From Cycas panzhihuaensis (Eukaryota > Cycadophyta), in the NCBI GenBank assembly GCA_023213395.1, contig CM041465.1:116877741-116941740 (forward strand): a DNA stretch of 64,000 nt, read 5' to 3'. The number at the start of each line of letters is the position of its first letter. Within the stretch, counting starts at the first letter, position 1. Below are positions 11,234-22,538 of this stretch, piece by piece. The notes under the pieces were generated by a model. It worked only from the letters and a program-made list of their open reading frames with translations. It was not told where the DNA came from and made no database searches. A program made the position numbers and the translations under genes.

Positions 11234-12587
11234 TATTTGGATAATGCCTAATTAACTAATGTATATATGTACCTAGAGCCCCTCAATGCTACCTTGGGCC
11301 TCCCTAGGTCACCTCGGGCCACCTAGCATCGTCAAGTAGTCGCCAACAACTGTCAAAGAATTGACATAGCCACCACATGTAAGTATTTAATTAATTGTTT
11401 AATATTTTAATATTTTTTTAAAATTTTAAATGTTGTCGAGTAGAGGCACTTGTCGCCTCCCCAAATTACTCTATTTATAGGTGGGGAATAGCTCCATGGT
11501 GTTTTTTAACATTGCTAACTTATATTTTAGAAATTATTTACACTTTGGAATGATGTATTCTCACTTGTAATCCTCCCGCTCTATACCTCGAAGCCAACAA
11601 TAATAGATCAGTTGACTGCTAGAGAAGAATAAAGAAATTTTCTAAGAGCTACCAAACACATCACCCCCCATAAGGCATATGGAATGCATAATTAAGTTAG
11701 GCAAATGACTGACAGTAGTCAAACAATTTCAATATTGCCACAATCACCAAAAAAAAAAAAAAAGGAAAAATAAACATGAGAAGTTTTGGATAATAGAGCA
11801 TTAATTGCGAACAAAAGTCCTTGCACACTATGAGTAGCCCTTATTAGGGAAAAAAAAAAGAAAAAGATCATTCTAAATGAGTGTTGATTATTAAACACTT
11901 ATAAAGAATAAATGGGTAAAAATAATTCATATAATAGAATTATGTGTTACCAATAAAGAATGGAAAATACTCCCTAAAGTGCATAGTATACTTAAGCAAT
12001 AATAAAAGGCACTTATTCTAGAATAGTAACATAATATTTCATCAAATTAAAGAGACTATTGAAAGAAAATATAATACGTGAGTTCATCACATAATATCTT
12101 AAGCTTTATAGGCAAGGCTTCTTCAAATGATAGGTAGGGGAGGACTTACTATGAGCCTAGGCCATATCAATTGGCTTACCCTAATTTGAGTTGACTTATA
12201 TATACTAAAATAAGTTGGCCTTAAAATACACCTATTAAAGAGAACATTTGGGTCATCTCAATCATCAAAATCAATTTCAGTATAGGCTTTTTCTCTTCTT
12301 AGGCTATTGCTCTTACTCGAAGCAAATCATATTTTGTCTTTCTTCGACTTATTTAAATTGGCATTTTATCAACTCTTATATTATGCTATAGTTCCCTCCT
12401 CTAAGATTTGCTACATGAGAGATATTACATACATTACTTTTAAAATGAAACTGACACTAAGTCTAGGAGAGATATTATCCAATAAATCATGTGGCGTAAT
12501 GAATGGTGCAATATGTGCTTTACACACACATGCATATAGGAGAGATATGAGGGTGTATAGGAAATAGGTAGATTATAAGATTAGTTG
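11234..12587. other. Non-coding AT-rich region after the copia element
   Basis: The first few hundred bases after the polypurine tract would be the copia 3' LTR; CTATTTATAGG near 11473 could be a TATA-like site. No second copy was found to confirm it. The remainder contains A-runs (11748-11763) and no recognisable gene. Confidence 0.4.
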
Positions 12588-12699
12588 CCCTCTCATATTT
12601 AAGTACATAACTTGAAGGAGTCATCTAAGCGACTCATATTGACTATAACTACTCTTATAATTATCCCTTGTAACCCACCTATTCCCCACGTATCTCCTA

Positions 12700-12782
<83 letters not shown>

Positions 12783-12892
12783 GGAGATACGTGGGAAATA
12801 GGTGGGTTACAAGAGATAATTATAAGAGTAGTTGTAGTCAATATGAGCCGCTTAGATGACTCTTTCAAGTTATGTATTTAAATATGAGAGGG
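12588..12892. repeat. Long inverted repeat with an AT-dinucleotide loop
   Basis: Two arms of about 113 bp (12588-12701 and 12780-12892) are near-perfect reverse complements; over about 94 compared positions I count five differences, all transitions. They enclose a pure AT repeat, so the whole can fold into one long hairpin. Fragments of the arm sequence recur just outside (GGAAATAGGTAG near 12561, AATATGAGAGGG near 12919). It could be a foldback or MITE-like element. No clear target duplication was found. Confidence 0.85.
12702..12779. repeat. AT dinucleotide microsatellite in the hairpin loop
   Basis: About 75 bases of uninterrupted AT lie exactly between the two inverted arms. Open frames read through it are low-complexity artefacts. 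Confidence 0.95.
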
Positions 12893-14809
12893 GAATAGTG
12901 GAATTGGTTACTACATTAATATGAGAGGGCCCTGTATTATTTGGACCACCAAGCCTATCTATTTTACACATTTTATTAATGAAAAATATGGAGATTATAC
13001 TAAAATGTACTATTTCATTATTTTTTTCATTCTTCTCATTTACTTTAACTAGTAACTTATTAATTACTAGTTATATAATTGAGTATAGAAGCTTTATTAA
13101 TGGTTGGAGACATTCATACTTCAAGACTTGTAACATTGGTGACAAAAGTTCTTATGTAGTTGTGCTTCAAAAAAATATTCATGGAAAATTCTCTCTAATA
13201 CAAAGTACTTAAATCCAATTATATTCCTTTCCCTTTTTCTATATAATAAAAGGCCACAAAGAAGTGTCAATAATTGTATGTTGTTACTTCACTTCTTATT
13301 TCTACTCTTTAATTCTAGTTCATTAGCATTTATACTATTCTCATTTGATATCAAACGAATGAGGAGTTTTTAAAAAATTATAAATTCATTATGTAATTAT
13401 GAAATCTTCTATGTATTTCCTTTTTAATGATGTCTACTATGAATCTTTGATGTTGTTTAAATACTTTATGTTTATCTAAAATTTTCTTTGGTGATTACCT
13501 TTTAGATGTACATTAAAACAATCTCATATGATATACCTCTTATCTTGAGAAGATTGTTTTCCATTTCATTTAATCAAATTTAAGGTCCACTTTTGGAATT
13601 TTATTTGAAATTGGTTATATCCTATTAGGGTGGAGGTTTTTTCAATAACAACACATGTATGAAAAAAAAAACTAAGAAATTTAGAGTGAACATAGAGCCA
13701 ATATTCACAATAACACCTTTGATGGAGATTTTCTATCTTCTATTACAAAAATTAAAAGGAAAAGAAGATATCTTTTTACAATCCAAAATAATACAAATTT
13801 GAGACCTATAGCCATGCAAAAACCCTAACTACCATCTTCTAAAATTAGGCAACTAATTTAGAGCAAAAAATTTCTTAATTCAAAAATTTTCTATTAAAAA
13901 AAAAAATCTTAACTATTACTATTTTTAATATTCTTTTATAAAAGGTCTTCAATTCATTCAAAAATTACCTTTTAGGTAGTCAAACATATCACGAGCCCCA
14001 CGAAAATGTTAATCTCCTAATTACTTTTTTGTAAGCATAATTAATACTCTATCTCTTAAAAGAGTATATCTTACATTTTTTGGACCAGTTTGTACTGAAA
14101 CTTGTAGATCTAAACTTGAACTTCAATTTGTTAATTAATTTGTCGAAAATAAACTAATAATAAGGGGGATATGTTAATTTTGGTATAGGTGAAATTTTTA
14201 TACTAAGAGCGTGGATGCTCTCGCATTATATCAAATTTAAGACATAACAAATCCAACGTCCCACATACTTATTAGTATCTTAATTTTTAATTTCACATTT
14301 ATTTTTTGTTGAATCAAGTAAAACTTCAAAGTTGTATTATAATACATTGTTTTTATCATAACTAATTTAGATCCTATATAAAATCAAATTTGACCCCTCA
14401 CCCTATGAAACACTCTTTATTATAATTAATGTCTTTTACGTATATCTTTTCTTTTTAATGTATTGATCCTTGTCCATATTTGAATGCCTTACTATTCCAT
14501 ATCATTGGTTTGAATAAATAATGCCTACTTCTTTCTTCTTCTAATTTCATGTATGCACTACACTTTAATATGAATGATTAATATAAGTGTATAAGCTTCA
14601 ATTAAGATTTATATGACATTTATCACAATATGATATTGCTTATATTTTGACATGAAATATAAGTTTATAATCACACCTCACTTTGAACATAGACCCAAAT
14701 TTATTTATTATTTTGTTTTCACATTGCCATATACTCTTAATTCTATTATATTAGAACATCATGTAAAAAGTAATGGCTTGCCTCTTCTACTAATAGGCAT
14801 AAACACCTA
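12893..14809. other. AT-rich intergenic region, nothing recognised
   Basis: Strongly AT-rich sequence with many stops in every frame and no coding motif, LTR boundary or RNA gene that I can support. Confidence 0.5.
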
Positions 14810-14923
14810 ATCTGAAAATATATTCAAGCATATCTACAAGTTTAGACACATTACACCGAGACCATTATCTGAAAATATATTCAAGCATATCTACAAGTTT
14901 AGACACATTACACCGAGACCATT
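14810..14923. repeat. 57-bp tandem duplication
   Basis: The segment beginning ATCTGAAAATATATTCAAGC occurs twice head to tail with period 57 and no mismatch seen, so the duplication looks recent. It lies in otherwise unique AT-rich DNA. Confidence 0.95.
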
Positions 14924-15208
14924 ACATGACAAGGGCATACTAATGGTGTAACTTTCCCACTTGTTAATTTAGGTAATTATCTAGATATAAGGTCTTATTA
15001 TCCATAGGTCACAATTAGACTTCATAAGAGGCCAAACCTATGAGCATGGTATGTTATATCTCTTCTAGTGTCATAATTCAATGCAACAAGTAATGGATGC
15101 CTAATTTCAAGTATAAAGCTAAAAGAACAAATTCAAGCATTTAACAATTGCAATATATATTACAATAAAATAAGTTGAATAGAAAAGAGAATCTTTGAGG
15201 CCTAATTT

Positions 15209-15448
15209 TTAAGGTTGACTATATTGCTGCTGATGGTATTCGTTGTCATGCAAAAGAGAAATAGAAGCATCATAATTTAAAGGAAGAGGGCCAATGGTGT
15301 GATACTTCTGTACAAATGTATCTCTCCCCTGTATGTTAATTTTTGAACTTAAGAGAGCGGTTGCACGTAAGATGGCTATTGCAGAATCCAAATGCACGGG
15401 ATGACTTGCATGCGATGTTTGATGATAATGCAAATATAAAGCAATCAC
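15209..15448 (-). CDS. Unrecognised open frame, possible 3' exon
   Basis: A 79-residue frame with balanced composition (it includes HPVHLDSAIAILRATALLSS and KYHTIGPLPLNYDAS) ending in a stop. It stands out from the AT-rich DNA around it and is not transposon-like. Splice-acceptor-like sites (GCATGCAAG, CTGCAATAG on the minus strand) occur near its start, so it could be the last exon of a gene whose other exons I cannot find. It lies about 420 bp downstream of the gene at 15872-16583, on the same strand. I do not recognise the protein, and chance is a real alternative. Confidence 0.25.
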   Translation of the reverse strand: MIALYLHYHQTSHASHPVHLDSAIAILRATALLSSKINIQGRDTFVQKYHTIGPLPLNYDASISLLHDNEYHQQQYSQP

Positions 15449-15528
15449 AAATGCATGGAACCAAAATGAAACAGAAATTTAGTTCAGTACGAAAAAATTA
15501 AAATTAAAACGTTTGGATTAGATCGACG

Positions 15529-15584
15529 TTTTGGTATACAACTTAGGGTATGAATTTTTGGTATACAACTTAGGGCATGAATTT
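15529..15584. repeat. 27-bp tandem duplication
   Basis: TTTTGGTATACAACTTAGGG plus a few following bases is repeated with period 27 and one C/T difference. It lies in the presumed downstream region of the host gene. Confidence 0.85.
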
Positions 15585-15871
15585 TTGTTCGTTATATAAC
15601 AAAATGGATCAGGAACGAGTGCCTGAATTGTTTAAGAACGGCGTCGGAGGTTAAAACAGATAATTCCAGGTATGTGTAATGAATGGCCACTAATGAGGGC
15701 GCTAGAAACTCTGATAAGCCATGGCCATGAAATTTTACGGACAAAGAACAGACGTAATATGCAGCCGAAAGTCAAAATAACAACATATATCTCACTCGAA
15801 GTTCCTAATCATAAAAATAAATAATACTAAGCCTCCATTGTCTTTCTGCAAATCTGAGCTGCGACGCTCAA

Positions 15872-16583
15872 TTAATCATCATCAATATAAAATCTGGGTG
15901 AGCCCAAATAGATTGGATTTGTGGGAGAGAACCTGAAATGGTTGTGATTCACGAGAGGCGTATGCGGCATTTCTGATTCGGGGCTCTTCCCTTTCGGAGT
16001 TCTTGAATGAATCGGCAGGGAACCCGACCTGGGTCTCTCAGAAGGGCACGGAGTACCATAATAGTCGGTTGCATATATGGGCCCAGAGCAGGGCACGGAC
16101 TGAGATTTGAACCGTGGATGTTGAGGTGACATAGCGGGGACGCTTTTCTGCTCCTTGTGAGACTTCCTCCAAGACTTCCTCCAAAAGAAGAGAGTATTCT
16201 TCCATGATCTCCGTTTCTTTAGATCCCCGAGAGATTTCTGAAGCTCCTCGGCTTTGAAATGGGCGGGAGCAGACGAATAATCGGCATTAACCGAATCAGC
16301 AAGGGTTTTGATGCGATGACAGGGTTTATCCCCAAAACCCTTCGACTCTAACGGGGACCCTGCCTGGGCATGTCTTCGAGCTTCTTCAAGCACCTGCAGA
16401 CATTATTAAACCCATCGAGTGAGTAATATCAGAATTATATGATCACAGCAACCATGTTTGCCCCAAATCTCAACTTCGTTAATCGAAGCAGAGACATGAT
16501 AGCACCTGGGCGTATTCAGTTTGCGGGCAGTCAAATCCGAAATCGTCGAAGTAAGAATTTCTCGACCCCGGAGTTCTTGCCAT
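15872..16583 (-). CDS. Two-exon host gene, plant protein of unknown function
   Basis: Exon 1 is 16506-16583 and exon 2 is 15872-16393 on the minus strand, joined across a 112-bp GT-AG intron (donor CAG|GTGCTATC, acceptor TGTCTGCAG|GTGCTTGAAG, phase 0). The product is 199 residues. It starts MARTPGSRNSYFDDFGFD at an ATG in good context (AAAGAAATGGCA). The junction reads QTEYAQ then VLEEARRHAQAG. A basic, Trp-rich block (KKRRSWKNTLFFWRKSWRKS) follows near residues 85-110, then a Ser/Pro-rich tail with GPIYATDYYGTPC, ending YLGSPRFYIDDD. No signal peptide or enzyme motif is visible. The basic Trp block could bind nucleic acid or membrane, but that is a guess. Balanced base composition, no stops and clean splice sites make it the only convincing host gene here. 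I do not recognise the family. Confidence 0.75.
16394..16505 (-). other. Intron of the host gene
   Basis: Minus-strand sequence begins GTGCTATCATG and ends AATGTCTGCAG. At 112 bp it is a usual short plant intron length. Reading through it from exon 1 meets a stop after eight codons, whereas splicing joins two open exons in phase. Confidence 0.7.
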
Positions 16584-17200
16584 TTCTTTATTTATCGAAC
16601 CTACACAGAATCGGAACAAAGTAAGTGAAAGCCCTATAAATTGAAGGTAAAATAATGGGGGTACATCGATGACGAAAATGCGCATCTCGTTATGCTTACA
16701 GGTACGAGCAATGTGTTTCAATGTTGAATTTCTGCTTCCGTAACTGTGATCAGGCAGTAACAGTTACAAAGCAGAATGAGCGAATGCCGAGAGAACAAGG
16801 CAGGGGGGGAAATTAAGGCCGGAGTCATGGTGGTGGGATCAAAACCCAGAGCCGACAATGCATATCGTTGTGACTTTGATTGGAAAATGCCGGAAGAAAA
16901 ACATAATAAATGCGTCGGTTCATGTGGCAGTCGAGAAAGGAAAATAAGTTGTTGTCATGAGCTATGTATCAGCATCTTCTGGATTCTCACAAATTCATAC
17001 ATTTCTCGTTCCCCCGTTTTAGCATGCGCATAGGTTTTTGGATGGATGTGGTTGTGAAAATTACGAATGTTGCGCTGTGCTTCAGCATTTTCTGCTAGAC
17101 AACAACGGCTAATTAACAAACCCTGTGTTTCTGTTGGGATTTGTAAGGGGTTCCTTATTCTATGGGATTTCACCGACTTAAAGGGTGGGAGGACGCCGAG
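16584..17200 (-). promoter_or_regulatory. 5' UTR and promoter region of the host gene (approximate)
   Basis: Sequence upstream of the start codon at 16583. It is less AT-rich than the rest of the intergenic DNA up to about 17200, which fits a retained gene-proximal region. An acceptor-like TGTGTAG|G lies about 20 bases before the ATG, so a 5' UTR intron is possible. No unambiguous TATA box was found. Confidence 0.35.
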
Positions 17201-19281
17201 TGGCGAGCTACCAATTTCCTTTTAGGCTTGCGGTACATAAAAGTTGTTCAATCATAGTTCTCGACTGGTTGGTTGGTGTTACAGTTTTCAGTCGGAGGCT
17301 CTTCCATATAAGTTATGATTAATTAGTTCCTATTCACAAATGTTCATATATCTAGGGCCAACGGGAATTTCTTGACTAGCGTTGATGGATTTTTCTTTAC
17401 CCCTTGATTTCATCAACATTTGTTTGATATGAGTCTTTGTAAATCAACTATGTCAATTGTCAAGCTTGCTTTTTTGGGTAAGGAAATTGTGTTTAAAGTG
17501 TAGAAGAGTGGCAACAATCGTTAGGGACTCTTGGTCCACTTTTGTCCCCAAACATATGCTTGCCTTTCTAAGTGAATGCAAAGCAAAATATAGCTTGTTG
17601 TATTCATACTAAGCTTATGTATCAAAACTTACTTTCATGCATGTCAAACCATTGTTATAGGTCCAAATGCTTGTGAAATTCATAAATAAGCACTTTAACC
17701 TGCATATTAGCCTTATAGGACCCCATATCCCAAAATTTGAACAATTTTATTAATGGAATGGGATGGTTGACAAATAACATAGAGTGGAATAATGAGAACT
17801 GAAGGGAATACAAGCAAAATAAGGGGGTTTTTGGATAAAGAACCATTGATGGAGGGATCTAGCTTTATGACTAATAAGTAGATTTATAAACTCAAATGGG
17901 GAAGGCATAGAAACAATGGACCAAAGTAGAACAAATGTGTGGAAATTTATGTTAAAATGATATGGGAAGCAAAATTGGAATAGAATAATGTCTTTATACA
18001 AGAGGCCATTCTAGCTTTGAAAATAGAATATTCTATTCCAAGAATAATATTAGGTTAAAGAAATTAAGTTTTCAAAGTAGGGGGAAGAAAGAAAGAAAAA
18101 GGAATAAAAATATAATATTTTAAATAAAATATTTTGAAAAGAGTATTCTAAAATCAATAATAGTATATTCAAATTTTCCTCTCTTTTCTTAAGCTTTGTA
18201 GAAAAATTATTATTATTATTTTGATTACAAATAGTTGATTCATTACATTGAAAATTTTATGTATATGATACAACAAAAGAACTAGGGAGAGAATGTCATT
18301 CCTACCATCCCATGGAGGGTTACAACAATTTTTTTCCTTATAAGGGGAATACAAAAAAAATTATGTATAAGACCTTAAGGGTTGGGTACAGGTTATAAAG
18401 ATTAGTCAGCCCACCATCCCTCTCCACTAACATAGGAGCATAACTATTACCCCATCGGTCATTACCCTTATCAAGTGGGTCTTATCTAAGATTCCACCAT
18501 TTATAGATGGTGGGTTTGATGTTGATTGAGACGAGCACCTATGCGATACATTATTCATTTGCCTTTGGATTGATCAAATGAGAGGTTGAATGCTATTGTT
18601 ACTAAGGGACAAGGGGTTGGCTATGCTCGAATCTACTACCACCCCTAGAGAAGCTCCTATGGAGTTTTGTTTGCCTTGAGCTATCCTCCTTTAGAGGTAC
18701 TTTAGACATTGTGTATAGGGCTACCCCTAGTACTTTATAAGCTTAAGTAGTTGGGTGAGCTCCACTTGAATCTTGTGGGTTTTGATGCTAATTTATAAAG
18801 TGCATGAGTATATCATAGTGAGGAATAAATCATACGAGAATATGCATGACAGTGCTTTGTGTTAAAAAACACATTATTCCTAAGAGGGTTAACCTATACA
18901 CAGGTGGCCCAAGAGGGTCAACCTAGTATTGATACAAAAGAACTATAATCAAAGGAGTTTTCAATACATAAGCCAAACCTACAAAATGGTGAATTAATGG
19001 CATTAGTAGAGACAATCTGAAGCCAACAAGAGCAACTAAAAGTTATAAAGAAAATAATAAGAGGATTCTCAAGAATCATGAAACTATGCTTCACAATATC
19101 TAAAGGACCATGGAGCAAGGAAGTTTTAAAAGGATTCAAACTATAAGAAGTAATAGGAAAAGAAGTAGATCATGAGAAGAGTCAACTTTTGAGCCCTCAA
19201 GTAGAAGGACTAAATAAAGAATATTGAAACGTAGCGAGGAATACCACTTCACAAACATAGGGCCCTCCAATGAAACCGTTG
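17201..19281. other. AT-rich intergenic region left of element C
   Basis: No gene or transposon protein is recognised. A short direct repeat, AAGAGGGTTAACCTA and AAGAGGGTCAACCTA, occurs about 30 bases apart near 18880-18925. This is the left flank of element C, whose LTR begins at 19282. Confidence 0.45.
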
Positions 19282-19283
19282 TG

Positions 19284-19288
19284 GACCT
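19284..19288. repeat. Target-site duplication of element B, left copy
   Basis: GACCT directly before the TG of the left LTR of B; the same five bases follow its right LTR at 29394-29398. In the uninterrupted LTR 2 of C the site occurs once (TGGACCTATACC). Confidence 0.95.
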
Positions 19289-21806
19289 TGAAACGCTCTC
19301 CGCGGGGCAATGATCCAACGCCTAGCGGGAAGGGCATAAAACAATACGCTAAACAGGCTAAATAGCGAGGATCATACCGCAGACGTCCCGTGCGCCGAGC
19401 GCTGCACGGATCGCAAGGTGCCCGGTTGCTTCCTGTAGCCGCAAGACGAGGCCTTCCTACCCTTGGATGGCCGGAAGGAAAAGAATCAAGGCCGCTACTT
19501 CTCAAGGCAATGAGAAGGCGACGAGGGGGCAACCAACCAAAAGTGTAAAGAATATGGGGTAGAATGCGGCTAGGGGATACAACGCAAACTAGTCTTCTAT
19601 TCCTACGTTATGCAATGTAAAAGAAACGGTACAGAAAAGTAAACGTAAAATAAAAGACTATTTCCCTTTTTCTTTACATTCCCTTCTCTTTTACCTATTA
19701 AGCATGTATAAAAGGCAAGAACGATAAAAAGGGAAAAAAAACAAAGGAAACGCGAGGAATACCTGGATCCGGCGGTTGAGGATGAAGTGCGGATCCTCTC
19801 TCTCAAGGCTCCTTTCCTCCTCCCGCGCATGCAACGTCGATCGCAGACAACGAAGGGGGTACACTTACCTCCCCAAAAGCATGCAAGGACTAAATGAAAT
19901 AAAGGAAATGAAAGCAAAGCTCAACTAAAAAAGGGAGGAGAAAATACCATATAGGGGGCCGACCGGCAACAGGTCGATCTCGCGCAGCGATCCCTCCAGC
20001 GCAATCCTGCCAACAATCCGAACAAACGCCTTCCTCTCGGGAGAGAGGCTACGAAGCACAACAAGATATATGTGTATATACTGAAAATGAAATCAACTAC
20101 ACTAGAAAAATGTAGTTAAGCACCAACATGTAACGCAAATGAAACAAGGCCGCTGATAAATATGCGGACCGTCAGACACCATAAAACGCACTAAATGGGA
20201 TTGAGTGTAGCCTCTGGATGGCTAACTCACCCACGAGAGGTCTCCACGGGTATAGGGAAAACAAAGGCTAGCATGCAACAAGGTGAGTCATGTAGTAACA
20301 AATTTCCTACACCAAGAGGGAAACTCAACCCAACTCCCCAAGGCTTCCCTAGCTCTGTTTCCTAAGAAAGCACTGCTAAAAAGGAGAGAGGATAAGGGAC
20401 GGAACCCTTGGGGAGAAGGATCAAGAATGGGGACGAACCCCGCCTATCTCCCTCAAATCCTCGTGGAAACCCTTTATGCCGCTAGCTTAGGAAATGGCGA
20501 AGGAGGAAGCTAAGAGGAAGAGGATGGGTTTCAAGGAAATGCAAGAAAATGCACCCAATCTAGGGCAAGACTAGAGTAAGCCACAACTAGGTACTGCATT
20601 TGCATCAAGTGACAAAGGAGATCCCAAAGGAAGTTCACGAAAAGAGGGGGAAGAGCTTGCAAATAGAACAACAAAAAGCAAGGAAAAATGCACCAACAAG
20701 AGACAAGAAATACCTTGAATGAAGGAGAGCATGTATGCATGCACTTGGCCACTTGGAGCAAAGAAAGACAAGCAAAGGTCTAAAGGTCGGGTTTTAAGTG
20801 TCCTTTGCAAGAAGATGGAAGGAGGAAGCTCTGCAAGATGGGAGCTAGAAGTTGTCCTTTGGAGTAGTCTTTCTTGTGAAGAAATGCTTTGGATCTTTGA
20901 GTATTTGTAAGAGAAGGTGAAGCTTGTGATGGAGAGACGAGGGGGCAAGAATGGCCTCGCAACTCCACCGGTAGTAGCCCACTTCACCTCCGCTCAACTG
21001 CATACATGAAAATCCTTAGTTTCGTGTTTTTCCTTTGTCTTTTGGTAGAGAGTTTTGCTTGGAAGTCTAGAAAAGTGAACTCAAGAATGAGGCAAATGAA
21101 TGAAAAAGAGGTTTTATGCCTTGGGCATAGCAAGTGAACGTTGGGGGCCTTGGGCCTCCAACCGTCGAGCCACGCCAGGCTCCAAAAACGCGGCCATCGT
21201 CACAGTGGTTTTTTTTCAAATTTTAACAGTCAGATCAAGGCAAACTGGCCAGATCCGCTAAGTTTACCGTGGTACGACCGGTACCAACAAGAACTTTGTG
21301 GTACCGCTAAGTTTGCGCCAGACACAAATTTGAAAAAGAGAAAATGCAACCTAAAAGTCATAAAATCGACTTTTAAGGTAAGAACAAGGGCTGAACATGA
21401 ATTAAATCAATGGGGAAGGCCTGTGCAAGCAAGTACTCAAAATGGTGCAAAGAGCCCTAACTAAGGGTTAAACCAGGCTTAGGAAGGGTTTGCAATATAA
21501 GTGGCATGTGGCAATAAGCACAAACGAGGGCAGGAGCATCCCGAAGACCATGGAGACATCGTGAGTGGTCAGACATACATACGGTGTCGCATCCGCTTAT
21601 GGATGCCCCTCACCGTGAGTCGTCATAGGCTAAAAGGTGCCGTTAGGCACATGCATAATGAACAGTGCACGAGCAATGCGTGCAGCAAAGCGTATGTCAA
21701 TCAAATTACTCCAAATTACCTTAGCAATCATAAGTAAGAAAAGTAAGAACATATACCGCACAAACCGTGTCGATCGTCCCCGAGTCCATTCCCGATGGCC
21801 GGAACA
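19289..21806 (-). repeat. Element B downstream LTR, 2518 bp
   Basis: Matches 26859-29393. The block 19491-19804 is identical to 27061-27374 by eye. Other stretches, mostly GC-rich, differ by many small insertions and deletions (for example GACCGGCAACAGG against GATCAAGAACGGG near 19960 and 27530). Confidence 0.9.
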
Positions 21807-22538
21807 TCGCCTCGCGCAGAGCCTCACCGCCGAAGCGTAATGTGATGGCGAATGCTGACAATCAAGAAACATGAGTAGCACATGCATATATATATATAAG
21901 AGCAATCAAGAGCAGCACGTGATCCAAGGGTGTAGGCAAGTGTCGTGGCGGAACGCGTGGACAAGGGGGACAGAGACAAGGACAACGTAGGGGTCGCTTA
22001 CGCCGCCCAGGCATCGACCAAACCGGCGAAGTAAGCAGAACGGATGCCCCTGCCAAGGTGCAACGTGAAGTAAGAGGGCATCCAACAAAGAGAGCAAGCA
22101 TATCTAACCGACAGCAACCGGAGACTTGGGCACGGGCTGGCCAGACAAGCCTCCACATGAAATGGTGTGTATCATGTATGATTTATTTTGTAAATGAATG
22201 ATTTTTGTATGTTTGCAAATGTTTATATGTTGTAGATGCTTGTTGTAAATATTTTGTTGTAATATGCATGTGTTTCCTTCCATGTATGGTCAGATGTTCA
22301 CTTGTGGCCACACACATCCACCGTGAGCAGAGGTGATCGAGAGGTGTGAGGTTAGAAGATAGGGCGACATGCACGCTGTGGGAGCATAGCGGAATATGCG
22401 AAGGAAACAACAAGCACGGAAGGGGAGTAACGATACTCCCAGAGTCGCCCTAGTTGGAGGATGCCCAAGTAGGAGGACAAAGGTTCCCAAGAGCACATTT
22501 GTTCGCGGGTTCCATGAGGAACCGTAAACCAAACCAAG
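21807..22538 (-). other. Element B 3' non-coding internal region
   Basis: Non-coding, homologous to element A at about 53-1415, best over 22260-22530 (TTTCCTTCCATGTATGG, CCGTGAGCAG, ATGCGAAGGAAAC). Only a weak purine run (GAGGCGA on the minus strand) lies next to the LTR. Confidence 0.6.

Larger units (their letters stand above)
8722..11240 (+). mobile_element. Element G: decayed Ty1/copia retrotransposon
   Basis: A plus-strand copia pol in the order integrase, reverse transcriptase, RNase H, which is diagnostic of Ty1/copia. Gag, protease and the integrase zinc finger are missing on the left. It ends at the purine-rich tract ATGGGGGAGAATATTTGG at about 11223-11240, in the form GGGGGAGAATGTTGG usual for copia, here with the LTR start mutated. 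No LTR pair was found. At least five in-frame stops sit where the family has Trp or Gln. Confidence 0.85.

Noticed and set aside
11234-11640. 3' LTR of the copia element
   Set aside because: Its position after the polypurine tract is right, but no matching 5' LTR was found, so it is described only as a possibility.
17655-18354. Minus-strand open frames in the AT-rich region
   Set aside because: Low-complexity hydrophobic readings of AT-rich DNA without motifs or splice context.
20283-20987. Open frames in the left LTR of B that recur at 28138-28552
   Set aside because: They recur only because the LTR is duplicated, and frame breaks differ between the two copies.
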